A stretch of 9,469 nt of DNA from SIG587 sp045649505 (GTDB lineage: Bacteria > Bacillota > Clostridia > Oscillospirales > Acutalibacteraceae). The stretch is taken from assembly GCA_045649505.1 (NCBI GenBank), contig JAZRQA010000002.1:1-9469 (forward strand), read 5' to 3'. The position numbers were made by a program, and so were the translations under genes. This document shows, piece after piece, positions 1 through 6,700 of this stretch (within the stretch, counting starts at the first letter, position 1; every line of letters starts with the position of its first letter). The notes under the pieces are model-generated. The model did not search any database. It was not told the origin of the DNA and saw nothing but the letters and a program-made list of their open reading frames with translations.

Positions 1-29
1 AGTATAATAACGCTTATAACCGTAAAAAT

Positions 30-44
30 AATGCTTTCCTCCTT
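30..44 (-). promoter_or_regulatory. Shine-Dalgarno-like site on the minus strand, possible start of a divergent gene
   Basis: Read on the minus strand, positions 44-38 are a perfect AAGGAGG. No ATG, GTG or TTG follows in the bases left in the window. The frame beginning ATT-ATT at 32-27 stays open to the edge and would encode a hydrophobic start (IIFTVISVII). This could be the start of a divergent gene using an ATT start codon, a leader whose start lies outside the window, or a chance match. I could not find a convincing minus-strand promoter between here and dapF. Confidence 0.25.
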
Positions 45-51
45 ATAAAAC

Positions 52-86
52 TTGACTTTTGCGAGTAATTAGTTATACTATATAAT
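52..86 (+). promoter_or_regulatory. Promoter of the dapF operon
   Basis: TTGACT at 52-57 is followed after 16 bases by TATACT at 74-79. A second, overlapping arrangement is TTGCGA at 59-64, 16 bases, then a consensus TATAAT at 81-86. Either would start transcription roughly 35-45 bases before dapF. The surrounding DNA is very AT-rich, so the exact start is uncertain, but the case for a housekeeping sigma-A promoter here is good. Confidence 0.7.
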
Positions 87-126
87 GTATGTATATTTTT
101 CCTTTTTTATTTACGGGTGATGATTT

Positions 127-963
127 ATGAAATTTACTAAAATGCACGGTATAGGTAACGACTATATATATTTTGACTGCACCAAGAATGTTATTGCCGA
201 TCCGAAGAATTTAAGTATCCGTTTGTCCGACAGGCATACGGGTGTCGGCGGTGACGGTATTGTTCTTATAATGAAAAGCGATGTTGCCGATTTTCGTATG
301 CGTATGTTCAATGCCGACGGAAGTGAGGGTAAAATGTGCGGCAACGCAACCCGCTGTATTGGCAAATTTGTCTATGAAAAGGGTCTTACAAATAAAACTA
401 AAATAACCCTTGAAACCTTAAGCGGTATAAAATACCTTGATTTAAAGGTTGAAAACTCAAAGGTTGAGGAAATCACCGTTGATATGGGGCAGGTTACCTT
501 TGAAAGCGAACAGATTCCCATTGATGCGCAAGGTGAGTTTGTTGCACGCGAAATAACCGTTGACGGTAGTCAGTATACCGCTACAGGCGTTTGCGTTGGG
601 AATCCCCACTGCGTTGTTTTTGTTGATGAAACCAGTGATTTCCCCATTGAAAAAATAGGTCCAAAGTTTGAAAATCACCAACTTTTCCCCGAAAGAATAA
701 ATACCGAATTTGTAAAGATTATTGATGAAAATACTCTGCAGATGCGCGTATGGGAGCGGGGAAGCGGGGAAACAATGGCTTGCGGTACAGGTGCTTGCGC
801 TACCGCGGCGGCAGCCGTTAAAAACGGTATCAGCAAGGCGGATACCGATATAACAGTAAAATTACTTGGCGGAGATTTAAAAATACGTGTTACCAAGGAT
901 TGGAAGGTATTTATGACGGGCCCCGCCGCATTTGTATTTGAAGGAGAGTTAATAAATGGCTAA
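127..963 (+). CDS. dapF: Diaminopimelate epimerase
   Basis: This 278-residue cytosolic enzyme interconverts LL- and meso-diaminopimelate, supplying meso-DAP for peptidoglycan crosslinks and, by decarboxylation, lysine. Two active-site cysteines are visible in their classic settings: C71 in NADGSEGKMCGN (62-73) and C219 in ETMACGTGAC (215-224). The N-terminal GIGNDY (8-13) and the GNPHCV segment (158-163) are also family hallmarks. The length is typical for the family. The start is preceded by GGTGAT at 116-121, complementary to the 16S 3' end, with 5 bases of spacing. It is the first gene of the operon, and its last 8 bases overlap dapL, the enzyme that makes its substrate. I see nothing broken. 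Identification is secure. Confidence 0.97.
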   Translation: MKFTKMHGIGNDYIYFDCTKNVIADPKNLSIRLSDRHTGVGGDGIVLIMKSDVADFRMRMFNADGSEGKMCGNATRCIGKFVYEKGLTNKTKITLETLSGIKYLDLKVENSKVEEITVDMGQVTFESEQIPIDAQGEFVAREITVDGSQYTATGVCVGNPHCVVFVDETSDFPIEKIGPKFENHQLFPERINTEFVKIIDENTLQMRVWERGSGETMACGTGACATAAAAVKNGISKADTDITVKLLGGDLKIRVTKDWKVFMTGPAAFVFEGELING

Positions 964-2140
964 GTTAAATCCGCATTTTTCCGACATTAAGCAAAACTAC
1001 CTTTTTGCAGAGATAGCAAAGAGGGTGAGTGACTATACCGCTGCACACCCAGAAAAAAGCATTATTAAAATGGGTATAGGTGATGTTACCCTGCCTTTGC
1101 CTCCTGTAGCAGTCCAGGCAATGAAAAAGGGTGCTGATGACCTTGCAAGCAAGGAAACCTTTAAAGGATACCCCGAGTATGAAGGCTATGATTTTGTCCG
1201 AGAGGCTATAAGCGGTTATTATAAAAAGATGGGTGCCGATGTGTCGGCAGATGAAATCTTTATTTCCGACGGTGCTAAAAGTGACTGCGGAAATATTGGT
1301 GACATCTTCGATAAGGACAATACCGTTTTAGTAACCGACCCCGTTTATCCCGTTTATGTTGATACAAACCTTATGGCGGGTAGAAAGGTCATATATGCCG
1401 ATTCTAACAAGGAAAACGCTTTTGCGGCTATGCCCGATGAGAGTATTAAGGCAGATATAATTTATCTATGCTCTCCGAACAATCCAACAGGCAGTGCTTA
1501 TAACGCACAGCAGCTTAAGGCTTGGGTGGATTACGCTATTAAAAATGATGCGGTCATTCTTTATGACAGTGCATATGAAGCGTTTATTACCGAGGACCTG
1601 CCCCGCAGTATTTACTGCATTGAGGGTGCAAAAAAATGCGCTATTGAAATTTGCTCGCTTTCCAAAACTGCAGGCTTTACGGGTACCCGTTGCGGCTACA
1701 CCGTAGTTCCGCGTCAGCTTGAAAGAGAGGGAATAAGCCTGTATAAGCTTTGGTACCGCCGTCAGGCAACTAAATTCAACGGCGTTTCTTGGCCTATACA
1801 GTGCGCCGCCGCCGCAATTTTTACCGATGAGGGACTTCGTCAGGTCGAGGAAAATCTGGCTTACTACCGTGAGAACGCCAAGGTTATTTCGGCTACTATG
1901 GATGAGCTTGGTATATTCTACACAGGTGGTAAAAATTCACCCTATGTTTGGCTTAAGTGTCCTAATGGAATGTCCTCTTGGGAATTCTTTGATTATCTGC
2001 TCCATAATGCAGGCGTTGTCGGCACTCCGGGTGAGGGCTTTGGTAAAAACGGTGAAGGCTATTTCCGTCTTACCGCGTTTTCAAGTTTCGAGAATACAGT
2101 TGAGGCTATGCGCCGTGTGAAAGAATTGCTGAAAAAATGA
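956..2140 (+). CDS. dapL: LL-diaminopimelate aminotransferase
   Basis: A fold-type I, PLP-dependent aminotransferase of 394 residues. The family converts tetrahydrodipicolinate directly to LL-diaminopimelate using glutamate as amino donor, bypassing the succinylase and acetylase routes. The PLP-binding lysine is K237 in SLSKTAGFTGTR (234-245). CSPNNPTG (172-179), D204 in ILYDSAY and R371 in YFRLTAF are the expected cofactor and carboxylate contacts. IGDVTLPLPP (41-50) matches the substrate-side N-terminal motif of DapL. AAGGAG at 941-946 lies inside dapF, 9 bases before the ATG. The 8-base overlap with dapF, whose substrate is this enzyme's product, supports DapL over a generic aspartate aminotransferase. 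Its stop overlaps the next start by 4 bases, implying translational coupling. Confidence 0.95.
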   Translation: MAKLNPHFSDIKQNYLFAEIAKRVSDYTAAHPEKSIIKMGIGDVTLPLPPVAVQAMKKGADDLASKETFKGYPEYEGYDFVREAISGYYKKMGADVSADEIFISDGAKSDCGNIGDIFDKDNTVLVTDPVYPVYVDTNLMAGRKVIYADSNKENAFAAMPDESIKADIIYLCSPNNPTGSAYNAQQLKAWVDYAIKNDAVILYDSAYEAFITEDLPRSIYCIEGAKKCAIEICSLSKTAGFTGTRCGYTVVPRQLEREGISLYKLWYRRQATKFNGVSWPIQCAAAAIFTDEGLRQVEENLAYYRENAKVISATMDELGIFYTGGKNSPYVWLKCPNGMSSWEFFDYLLHNAGVVGTPGEGFGKNGEGYFRLTAFSSFENTVEAMRRVKELLKK

Positions 2141-3519
2141 AATATTTAATTAAATTTAGAAAAAGTATAATGTTCTTCGTCAAAGCTCTTACCGTTTTGG
2201 CGATAACCTGTGGATTTGTTGAGGTATGGCAGTCAAGATACCCCAATACACTCTTTAGCAATAAGGGTAATTACGTGGTGCTCGTTATGTATCTTACCCT
2301 TTTTGTGGTGTTTGCCCAGCTATACGGCGGCTTCCGTATAGGCATTAACCGACTGCACGAAATAATATACAGTCTGTCTTTAGCGGTGTTGTTTACAAAC
2401 TTTATAATGTATCTGGCCCTTAGCCTTATTATCCGCGACCTTATTGTAATACCGCCGTTTGTGCTTGGTATTGCATATCAGATAGCGGTTGTGTTGGTAA
2501 TGTCCTACTGCGCTAATCTTATATACTTTAAGCTTTATGCGGCGCGTAAAATGCTTGCCATTTTCGCCGATGATAAGTCGGGTAAGGCGCTTATGCGAAA
2601 GATGTCCAAAATACCCGAACGCTTTAAAATTGAGCGCGGAGTTTCGGTTAATCGTAGCAGCGTTGAGGAAATAAAGGAACTTATTGACTCTTACGAGGCG
2701 GTTATGATAAGCGATTTCGAAAAATCCGTTAAGGATGAACTTCTAAGATATTGCTACACCAACCGCAAACGTGTTTATCTTCTTCCTGCCAGCACCGATA
2801 TAATTGTAAACAACAGTGCTAGCATTCAAATTTTTGACACACCTGTTCTTATGTGCCGCTCCCGTGGCCTTTCAATGGAGCAGGAGGTTATAAAACGCGC
2901 AATGGATATTGCGATTTCGGGCATTGGAATACTTATTACCTGGCCAATTATGCTCGGCTTTGCTATTGCTATAAAGCTTTGTGACGGCGGCCCTGTGCTC
3001 TTTAAGCAGAACCGCATAACAAAAGACGGTAAGGTGTTCAATGTATTAAAATTCCGCTCTATGGTACCCGATGCCGATAAAAAAGAGGTTAAGGGCACCG
3101 TCGATAACGATGACCGCGTCACCCCCGTGGGTAAAATTATGCGTCCGATACGTGTCGACGAACTGCCGCAGCTTTTCAATATTCTTTTCGGGGATATGTC
3201 GATAGTTGGCCCCCGCCCCGAGCGCATCGAAAATGTTTACGAATATACTCGCGCTCTGCCCGATTTTGACCTTCGTCATAGGGTGAAGGGCGGTCTTACA
3301 GGCTATGCGCAGATATACGGTAAATATAACACAAGTCCTGCAGACAAACTGAATATGGACCTTATTTATATTGAGCAGTATTCTATCCTAATGGATATAA
3401 AGCTTATTTTAATGACCATAAAAATTTTGTTTATGAAGGAAAGCACCGAAGGCTTTACGCAGGAAAACAATGTTGTTATAGATAAAAATAAGTCAGTAAA
3501 GGAAGTAGAGGAGAAATGA
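2137..3519 (+). CDS. Membrane sugar-phosphate transferase, polyprenyl-phosphate type (WcaJ/PglC-like)
   Basis: A 460-residue initiating sugar transferase that should move a sugar 1-phosphate from a nucleotide sugar onto undecaprenyl phosphate at the inner face of the membrane, the first step of exopolysaccharide or glycan building. The N-terminal half has four hydrophobic segments (about 11-28, 46-63, 77-99, 104-130) followed by a cytosolic domain (about 135-245). The C-terminal catalytic domain starts at KRAMDI (253-258) with a membrane-associated hydrophobic segment to about 281. It continues with GPVLFKQNR (285-293), FRSM (306-309), the catalytic-type D341-E342 in RVDELPQLFN and GDMSIVGPRPE (352-362), then GLTGYAQIYGKY (386-397). 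All are hallmarks of the family. I see no clear Shine-Dalgarno, so translation probably depends on coupling through the 4-base overlap with dapL. The exact sugar cannot be read. Confidence 0.92.
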   Translation: MKYLIKFRKSIMFFVKALTVLAITCGFVEVWQSRYPNTLFSNKGNYVVLVMYLTLFVVFAQLYGGFRIGINRLHEIIYSLSLAVLFTNFIMYLALSLIIRDLIVIPPFVLGIAYQIAVVLVMSYCANLIYFKLYAARKMLAIFADDKSGKALMRKMSKIPERFKIERGVSVNRSSVEEIKELIDSYEAVMISDFEKSVKDELLRYCYTNRKRVYLLPASTDIIVNNSASIQIFDTPVLMCRSRGLSMEQEVIKRAMDIAISGIGILITWPIMLGFAIAIKLCDGGPVLFKQNRITKDGKVFNVLKFRSMVPDADKKEVKGTVDNDDRVTPVGKIMRPIRVDELPQLFNILFGDMSIVGPRPERIENVYEYTRALPDFDLRHRVKGGLTGYAQIYGKYNTSPADKLNMDLIYIEQYSILMDIKLILMTIKILFMKESTEGFTQENNVVIDKNKSVKEVEEK

Positions 3520-4397
3520 GCTTCAAGGCAACCTTAGTTGTTATGGCGGCAGGAATGGGCAGCCGTTTTGGCGGACTAAAACAAATGGAACCCGTTGGTC
3601 CCAAGGGCGAGGCTATGCTGGACTTCTCGGCTTATGATGCCAAGGAGGCAGGCTTTGACCGCGTTGTGTTTGTTATCAAGCACGAAATAGAAAAGGAATT
3701 CAAGGAAATCGTTGGTGAGCGTATTTCTAAAATTCTCCCCGTTTCCTATGTTTTTCAGGAGCTCGATGACCTTCCTGAAGGCTTTACCTGTCCTGATGAG
3801 CGCAGTAAACCTTGGGGCACGGGTCAGGCAATTCTCGCCTGCCGTGACGAGGTAAAGGAGCCCTTTGCCGTTATCAATGCGGATGACTATTACGGCAAAA
3901 GTGCATTTAAAAAGATATATGATCAGTTAAAGAAGGACAGCGAGCACTACTGTATGGTAGGCTTCCGCCTTGCAAATACCTTAACCGAGAACGGAACTGT
4001 TTCGCGCGGTGTGTGTACCGTGGAAAACGGAATGCTAGCGAAGGTTGAGGAGCGCACTAAAATTGCCGATTGCAAGTATACCGAGGATGATGGCGCAACC
4101 TGGATAGACCTTGCGCAGGATACCGTGGTTTCTATGAATCTGTGGGGCTTTACTCCCGATATCTTTGAATATCTTGAACACGATTTTATTGAGTTTTTAA
4201 ATGAAAAGCTGACCGTGCCTAAGAGTGAGTTTTATCTGCCTGCTGTTGTAAGCCGTCTTATAGATGACGGTACCAAGAAGGTATGCGTTCTCGTTGCTGA
4301 GGATAAGTGGTACGGCGTTACATACAAAGAGGACAAACAGGCCGTTGTTGATGCTCTTGCGAAGCTTATTGCCGATGGTCAGTATGCCAATTTATAA
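3516..4397 (+). CDS. Sugar-1-phosphate nucleotidyltransferase family protein
   Basis: A 293-residue cytosolic protein of the GT-A-like nucleotidyltransferase superfamily, which joins a sugar 1-phosphate to NTP to give a nucleotide sugar. The nucleotide-binding loop is AAGMGSRFGGLKQ (11-23). Other expected elements are KPWGTGQA (98-105), the metal-binding NADDYYG (121-127), ENG (158-160) and a C-terminal KWYGVTY (264-270). The length fits a single catalytic domain without an added left-handed beta-helix. A purine-rich stretch at 3499-3513 (AAGGAAG and GAGGAG) supplies the ribosome site. The ATGA overlap with the sugar transferase suggests it makes that enzyme's donor or another precursor for the same glycan. 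Neither the base nor the sugar can be assigned from sequence. It is not closely RmlA-, GalU- or GlmU-like by eye. Confidence 0.85.
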   Translation: MSFKATLVVMAAGMGSRFGGLKQMEPVGPKGEAMLDFSAYDAKEAGFDRVVFVIKHEIEKEFKEIVGERISKILPVSYVFQELDDLPEGFTCPDERSKPWGTGQAILACRDEVKEPFAVINADDYYGKSAFKKIYDQLKKDSEHYCMVGFRLANTLTENGTVSRGVCTVENGMLAKVEERTKIADCKYTEDDGATWIDLAQDTVVSMNLWGFTPDIFEYLEHDFIEFLNEKLTVPKSEFYLPAVVSRLIDDGTKKVCVLVAEDKWYGVTYKEDKQAVVDALAKLIADGQYANL

Positions 4398-4406
4398 ACA
4401 ATTTTC

Positions 4407-4440
4407 ATAAAGCAGGCTATGAAGCCTGCTTTATCTTTTG
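4407..4440 (+). terminator. Intrinsic terminator of the dapF operon
   Basis: A perfect inverted repeat (4407-4418 with 4423-4434, core AGCAGGCT/AGCCTGCT) closes on a four-base loop, and the 3' arm runs into the T-rich run TTTATCTTTT. It begins 9 bases after the nucleotidyltransferase stop and separates this operon from gdhA. Confidence 0.92.
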
Positions 4441-4469
4441 GAATTTATTGAAAAATAATATCGTACTTC

Positions 4470-4498
4470 TTGACTTTAGCGTGATGAAATGTTATAAT
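4470..4498 (+). promoter_or_regulatory. gdhA promoter with extended -10
   Basis: TTGACT at 4470-4475, a 17-base spacer and TATAAT at 4493-4498 make a near-consensus sigma-A promoter. TG at 4490-4491 adds an extended -10. Transcription should begin near 4505, giving a leader of about 70 bases. The quality suggests strong expression. Confidence 0.92.
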
Positions 4499-4536
4499 AT
4501 TGCATATTTTTTTTAAAACTGTCGACCTTGTCACTA

Positions 4537-4567
4537 GGCTGACTCGTGCCGCGGTAATATAAGGAGG
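4537..4567 (+). other. gdhA leader segment resembling the 16S rRNA 530-loop region, ending in the ribosome binding site
   Basis: GGCTGACTCGTGCC at 4537-4550 followed directly by GCGGTAATA at 4551-4559 reads like the near-universal 16S stretch GGCTAACTACGTGCC...GCGGTAATAC with a 7-base internal deletion. It runs into AAGGAGG at 4561-4567, 7 bases before the gdhA ATG. The resemblance is recalled from the conserved 16S sequence rather than computed. It may be coincidence. The Shine-Dalgarno itself is certain. Confidence 0.35.
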
Positions 4568-4574
4568 AATACCT

Positions 4575-5933
4575 ATGAGCAATTTTAAGAGTGAGTACTT
4601 AAATCGCGTTTACGAAAATGTAAGCGCCAGAAACAGTGGTGAGCCTGAGTTTTTACAGGCTGTAAGAGATGTTCTTGAATCTCTTGAGCCGGTTATAGCA
4701 CAGAATCCTGCCTACGAAAAGAACGGAATAATCGAGCGTATGTGCGAGCCCGAGCGTATGATTTCTTTTCGCGTATCCTGGGTAGATGATGAAGGTAAGG
4801 TACAGGTTAACCGCGGTTTCCGTGTACAGTTCAATTCCGCAATCGGTCCCTACAAAGGCGGTCTTCGTTTCCATCCCAGCGTTAATGCTTCCATTATGAA
4901 GTTCTTAGGCTTCGAGCAGACCTTTAAGAACAGTCTTACCGGACTTCCTATGGGCGGCGGTAAGGGCGGCTCCGACTTTGACCCCCGCGGCCGTTCTGAC
5001 GGTGAGATTATGCGTTTCTGCCAAAGTTTTATGACCGAGCTTTCTAAGCATATCGGTGCCGATACCGACGTTCCTGCAGGTGACATCGGCGTAGGTGCCC
5101 GCGAAGTTGGCTATCTCTACGGTCAGTACAAGAGACTGCGTAACGAGTTTACAGGCGTTCTTACAGGTAAGGGCCTCTCCTTCGGCGGCTCTCTTATCCG
5201 TCCTGAGGCTACAGGCTTTGGTGCAGTTTATTATACCGTTGAAATGCTCAAGTCCTTCGGTGAGGATATCAAGGGCAAGACCTTTGCAGTTTCGGGCTTC
5301 GGTAACGTTGCTTGGGGTACCGTTAAGAAGGTTCATGAGCTGGGCGGTAAGGTAGTTACCATTTCCGGTCCTGACGGTTACATATATGATGCTGACGGTA
5401 TCAGTACCGAAGAAAAGATAAACTTCCTCCTTGAAATGCGCGCTTCAGGCCGTGACAAGGTTCAGGATTATGCCGATAAGTTTGGCGTTCCCTTCTTTGC
5501 AGGTAAGCGTCCTTGGGAGCAGAAGGTTGATGTTATTATGCCTTGCGCTACCCAGAACGAGGTTGGCATAGATGATGCTAAGAACATCGTAGCTAACGGC
5601 GTTAAATATTATGTTGAGGTTGCTAATATGCCTACAACTGATGAGGCTGTTGCATACCTTAAAGCAAACAAGGTTGTTATCGCTCCTTCTAAGGCTGTTA
5701 ATGCAGGCGGCGTTGCCGTATCAGGTCTTGAAATGAGCCAGAACTCTATGCGCTACTCCTGGACTGCAGAAGAGGTTGATGCAAAGCTCCATCAGATTAT
5801 GGAAGGCATCTATAAAAACTCCTTCGAGGCAGCCAAGAAGTACGGTATGGATGGTGACCTCGTAGCAGGTGCAAATATCGCAGGCTTTGAAAAGGTTGCT
5901 CAGGCTATGATTGCCCAAGGCATCGCCTACTAA
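4575..5933 (+). CDS. gdhA: Glutamate dehydrogenase, hexameric bacterial type
   Basis: A 452-residue cytosolic enzyme that interconverts 2-oxoglutarate plus ammonia and glutamate. Substrate and catalytic residues are all present: K94 in GPYKGGLRFHP, K118 in TFKNSLTG, K130 in LPMGGGKGGSDFDP, D170 in PAGDIGVGA and S383 in NAGGVAVSG. The coenzyme loop is SGFGNVAWG (240-248). SGPDGY (264-269) keeps the Pro-Asp pair found at the adenine-ribose site of the NAD-linked Clostridium symbiosum enzyme, which hints at NAD(H) preference, although many relatives are annotated as NADP-specific. The whole protein reads collinear with the C. symbiosum enzyme as I recall it. AAGGAGG ends 7 bases before the ATG. 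It is monocistronic, between its own strong promoter and terminator. Its product, glutamate, is the amino donor of DapL upstream. Confidence 0.97.
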   Translation: MSNFKSEYLNRVYENVSARNSGEPEFLQAVRDVLESLEPVIAQNPAYEKNGIIERMCEPERMISFRVSWVDDEGKVQVNRGFRVQFNSAIGPYKGGLRFHPSVNASIMKFLGFEQTFKNSLTGLPMGGGKGGSDFDPRGRSDGEIMRFCQSFMTELSKHIGADTDVPAGDIGVGAREVGYLYGQYKRLRNEFTGVLTGKGLSFGGSLIRPEATGFGAVYYTVEMLKSFGEDIKGKTFAVSGFGNVAWGTVKKVHELGGKVVTISGPDGYIYDADGISTEEKINFLLEMRASGRDKVQDYADKFGVPFFAGKRPWEQKVDVIMPCATQNEVGIDDAKNIVANGVKYYVEVANMPTTDEAVAYLKANKVVIAPSKAVNAGGVAVSGLEMSQNSMRYSWTAEEVDAKLHQIMEGIYKNSFEAAKKYGMDGDLVAGANIAGFEKVAQAMIAQGIAY

Positions 5934-5958
5934 AAAAGGCTTAATTTAAGGTTAGAAC

Positions 5959-5993
5959 AAAAACACCCGCAGAATTTTCTGCGGGTGTTTTTT
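5959..5993 (+). terminator. Intrinsic terminator of gdhA
   Basis: AAACACCCGCAGA at 5961-5973 pairs perfectly with TCTGCGGGTGTTT at 5978-5990 around a 4-base loop, followed by more T residues to 5993. The flanking A-run makes it potentially active in both directions. It starts 25 bases after the gdhA stop. Confidence 0.95.
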
Positions 5994-6098
5994 AGCCGTT
6001 TTTTGGTTGCTCGGAGTATCTATATACGCCTTCACTGCAAGGAAAAGGAAAGTGTAATAAAAATTAGACAATTAGTTGAGAAAGAAGGCTTCTTAAAT

Positions 6099-6133
6099 AA
6101 AAAAATTCCCCTTTCGTTAAGGGGAATTTTTTT
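6099..6133 (-). terminator. Terminator of the ECF gene, probably bidirectional
   Basis: A run of A residues plus TTCCCC (6099-6111) is perfectly complementary to GGGGAA plus a run of T residues (6121-6133), with two more pairs inside and a 5-base loop. The A and T tracts allow termination on both strands. The minus-strand stop codon of the ECF gene (6134-6132) sits in the stem's outer tract, so translation runs right up to the hairpin. Confidence 0.92.
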
Positions 6134-6632
6134 ACAGTTCTTTAAACACCTTAATCTTACCAACGGGAATAAATAACAATACGCTGGCGATTATTCCTGC
6201 TGCACCCTGCAGACAGTTGTAGGGGATAGAGGCGGCGGCGCCAAGACCTAATCCGAAAACAAAGCACTCGGTTAGGAAATATCCTAAAACCATTACAATT
6301 TCTGCTAAGAGTGCCGCGAGGATTCGTCTTGCAATACAAGGGGAGAGGCGTCTTTCTTTTCCCACAACATAATAGGCAACAACCGCCATTGCAAATTTAA
6401 TAATAAAGGTAAAGGGCGCATAAGCGGCAAAACCCGAAATAATATCACCAAGCATAGAGCCTACACCTGCCGCGGCGGCACCGTAAACAGGTCCCAAAAT
6501 CCATGCGCCAAGGAGTACAAAACAATCGCCTAAATTTATGTAACCAACTAAAGGCAAAGGAAGCTGCACTAAAGTTGCAATACAGGTTATTGAGGCGAAA
6601 AGTGCCGCAATAACCAATTTTTTTATTTTCAT
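6132..6632 (-). CDS. ECF transporter S component (riboflavin-transporter-like family), substrate unknown
   Basis: A 166-residue integral membrane protein, the substrate-capturing subunit of an energy-coupling-factor vitamin importer. Hydrophobic segments lie at about 6-26, 37-57, 61-68, 73-90, 104-130 and 140-157. GYINLGDCFVLLGAWILGP (30-48) and SMLGDIISGFAAYAPFTFI (59-77) are the signature stretches of this family. The start chosen is ATG at 6632, with AGGAAG (minus strand, 6645-6640) 7 bases upstream. A longer frame to 6662 would run through the fba terminator and lacks a ribosome site. No EcfT or EcfA genes are here, so it is presumably a group II S component sharing a module encoded elsewhere. 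The vitamin cannot be named. No riboswitch is visible in the 68-base gap before it. Confidence 0.85.
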   Translation of the reverse strand: MKIKKLVIAALFASITCIATLVQLPLPLVGYINLGDCFVLLGAWILGPVYGAAAAGVGSMLGDIISGFAAYAPFTFIIKFAMAVVAYYVVGKERRLSPCIARRILAALLAEIVMVLGYFLTECFVFGLGLGAAASIPYNCLQGAAGIIASVLLFIPVGKIKVFKEL

Positions 6633-6647
6633 AATTACACTTCCTAG

Positions 6648-6686
6648 AAAAATATAAGGCACCTGCTACAAAATGTGACAGGTGCC
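6648..6686 (-). terminator. Terminator or attenuator between fba and the ECF gene
   Basis: On the minus strand, GGCACCTG (6686-6679) pairs with CAGGTGCC (6665-6658). An inner ACA/TGT pairing extends the stem past a mismatch, and TTATATTTTT follows. The hairpin lies 14 bases after the fba stop and ends just before the ECF ribosome site. It either ends the fba transcript or sets how much reads through into the ECF gene, for which I see no separate promoter in the gap. Confidence 0.85.
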
Positions 6687-6700
6687 AAAAACTTTTAAGT

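Noticed and set aside
2826..3227. Minus-strand open frame of 133 codons inside the sugar transferase gene
   Set aside because: It is opposite the conserved catalytic domain, with no ribosome site and no recognisable product.
4541..4560. T-box-like string (GTGCCGCGG) in the gdhA leader
   Set aside because: The T-box UGGNACCGCGG is not matched, the leader of about 70 bases is too short for a specifier stem, and no terminator hairpin follows before the start codon.
4905..5336. Long minus-strand open frame inside gdhA
   Set aside because: It is antisense to conserved GDH coding sequence, its translation resembles no family, and it is explained by the codon bias of the real gene.
5994..6098. Possible small RNA between the two facing terminators
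   Set aside because: No promoter or stable structure stands out in these 105 bases beyond the terminators themselves.
5985..6176. Plus-strand open frame of 63 codons between gdhA and the ECF gene
   Set aside because: It begins inside the gdhA terminator, runs through the second terminator and into the antisense of the ECF gene, and has no ribosome site or recognisable protein sequence.
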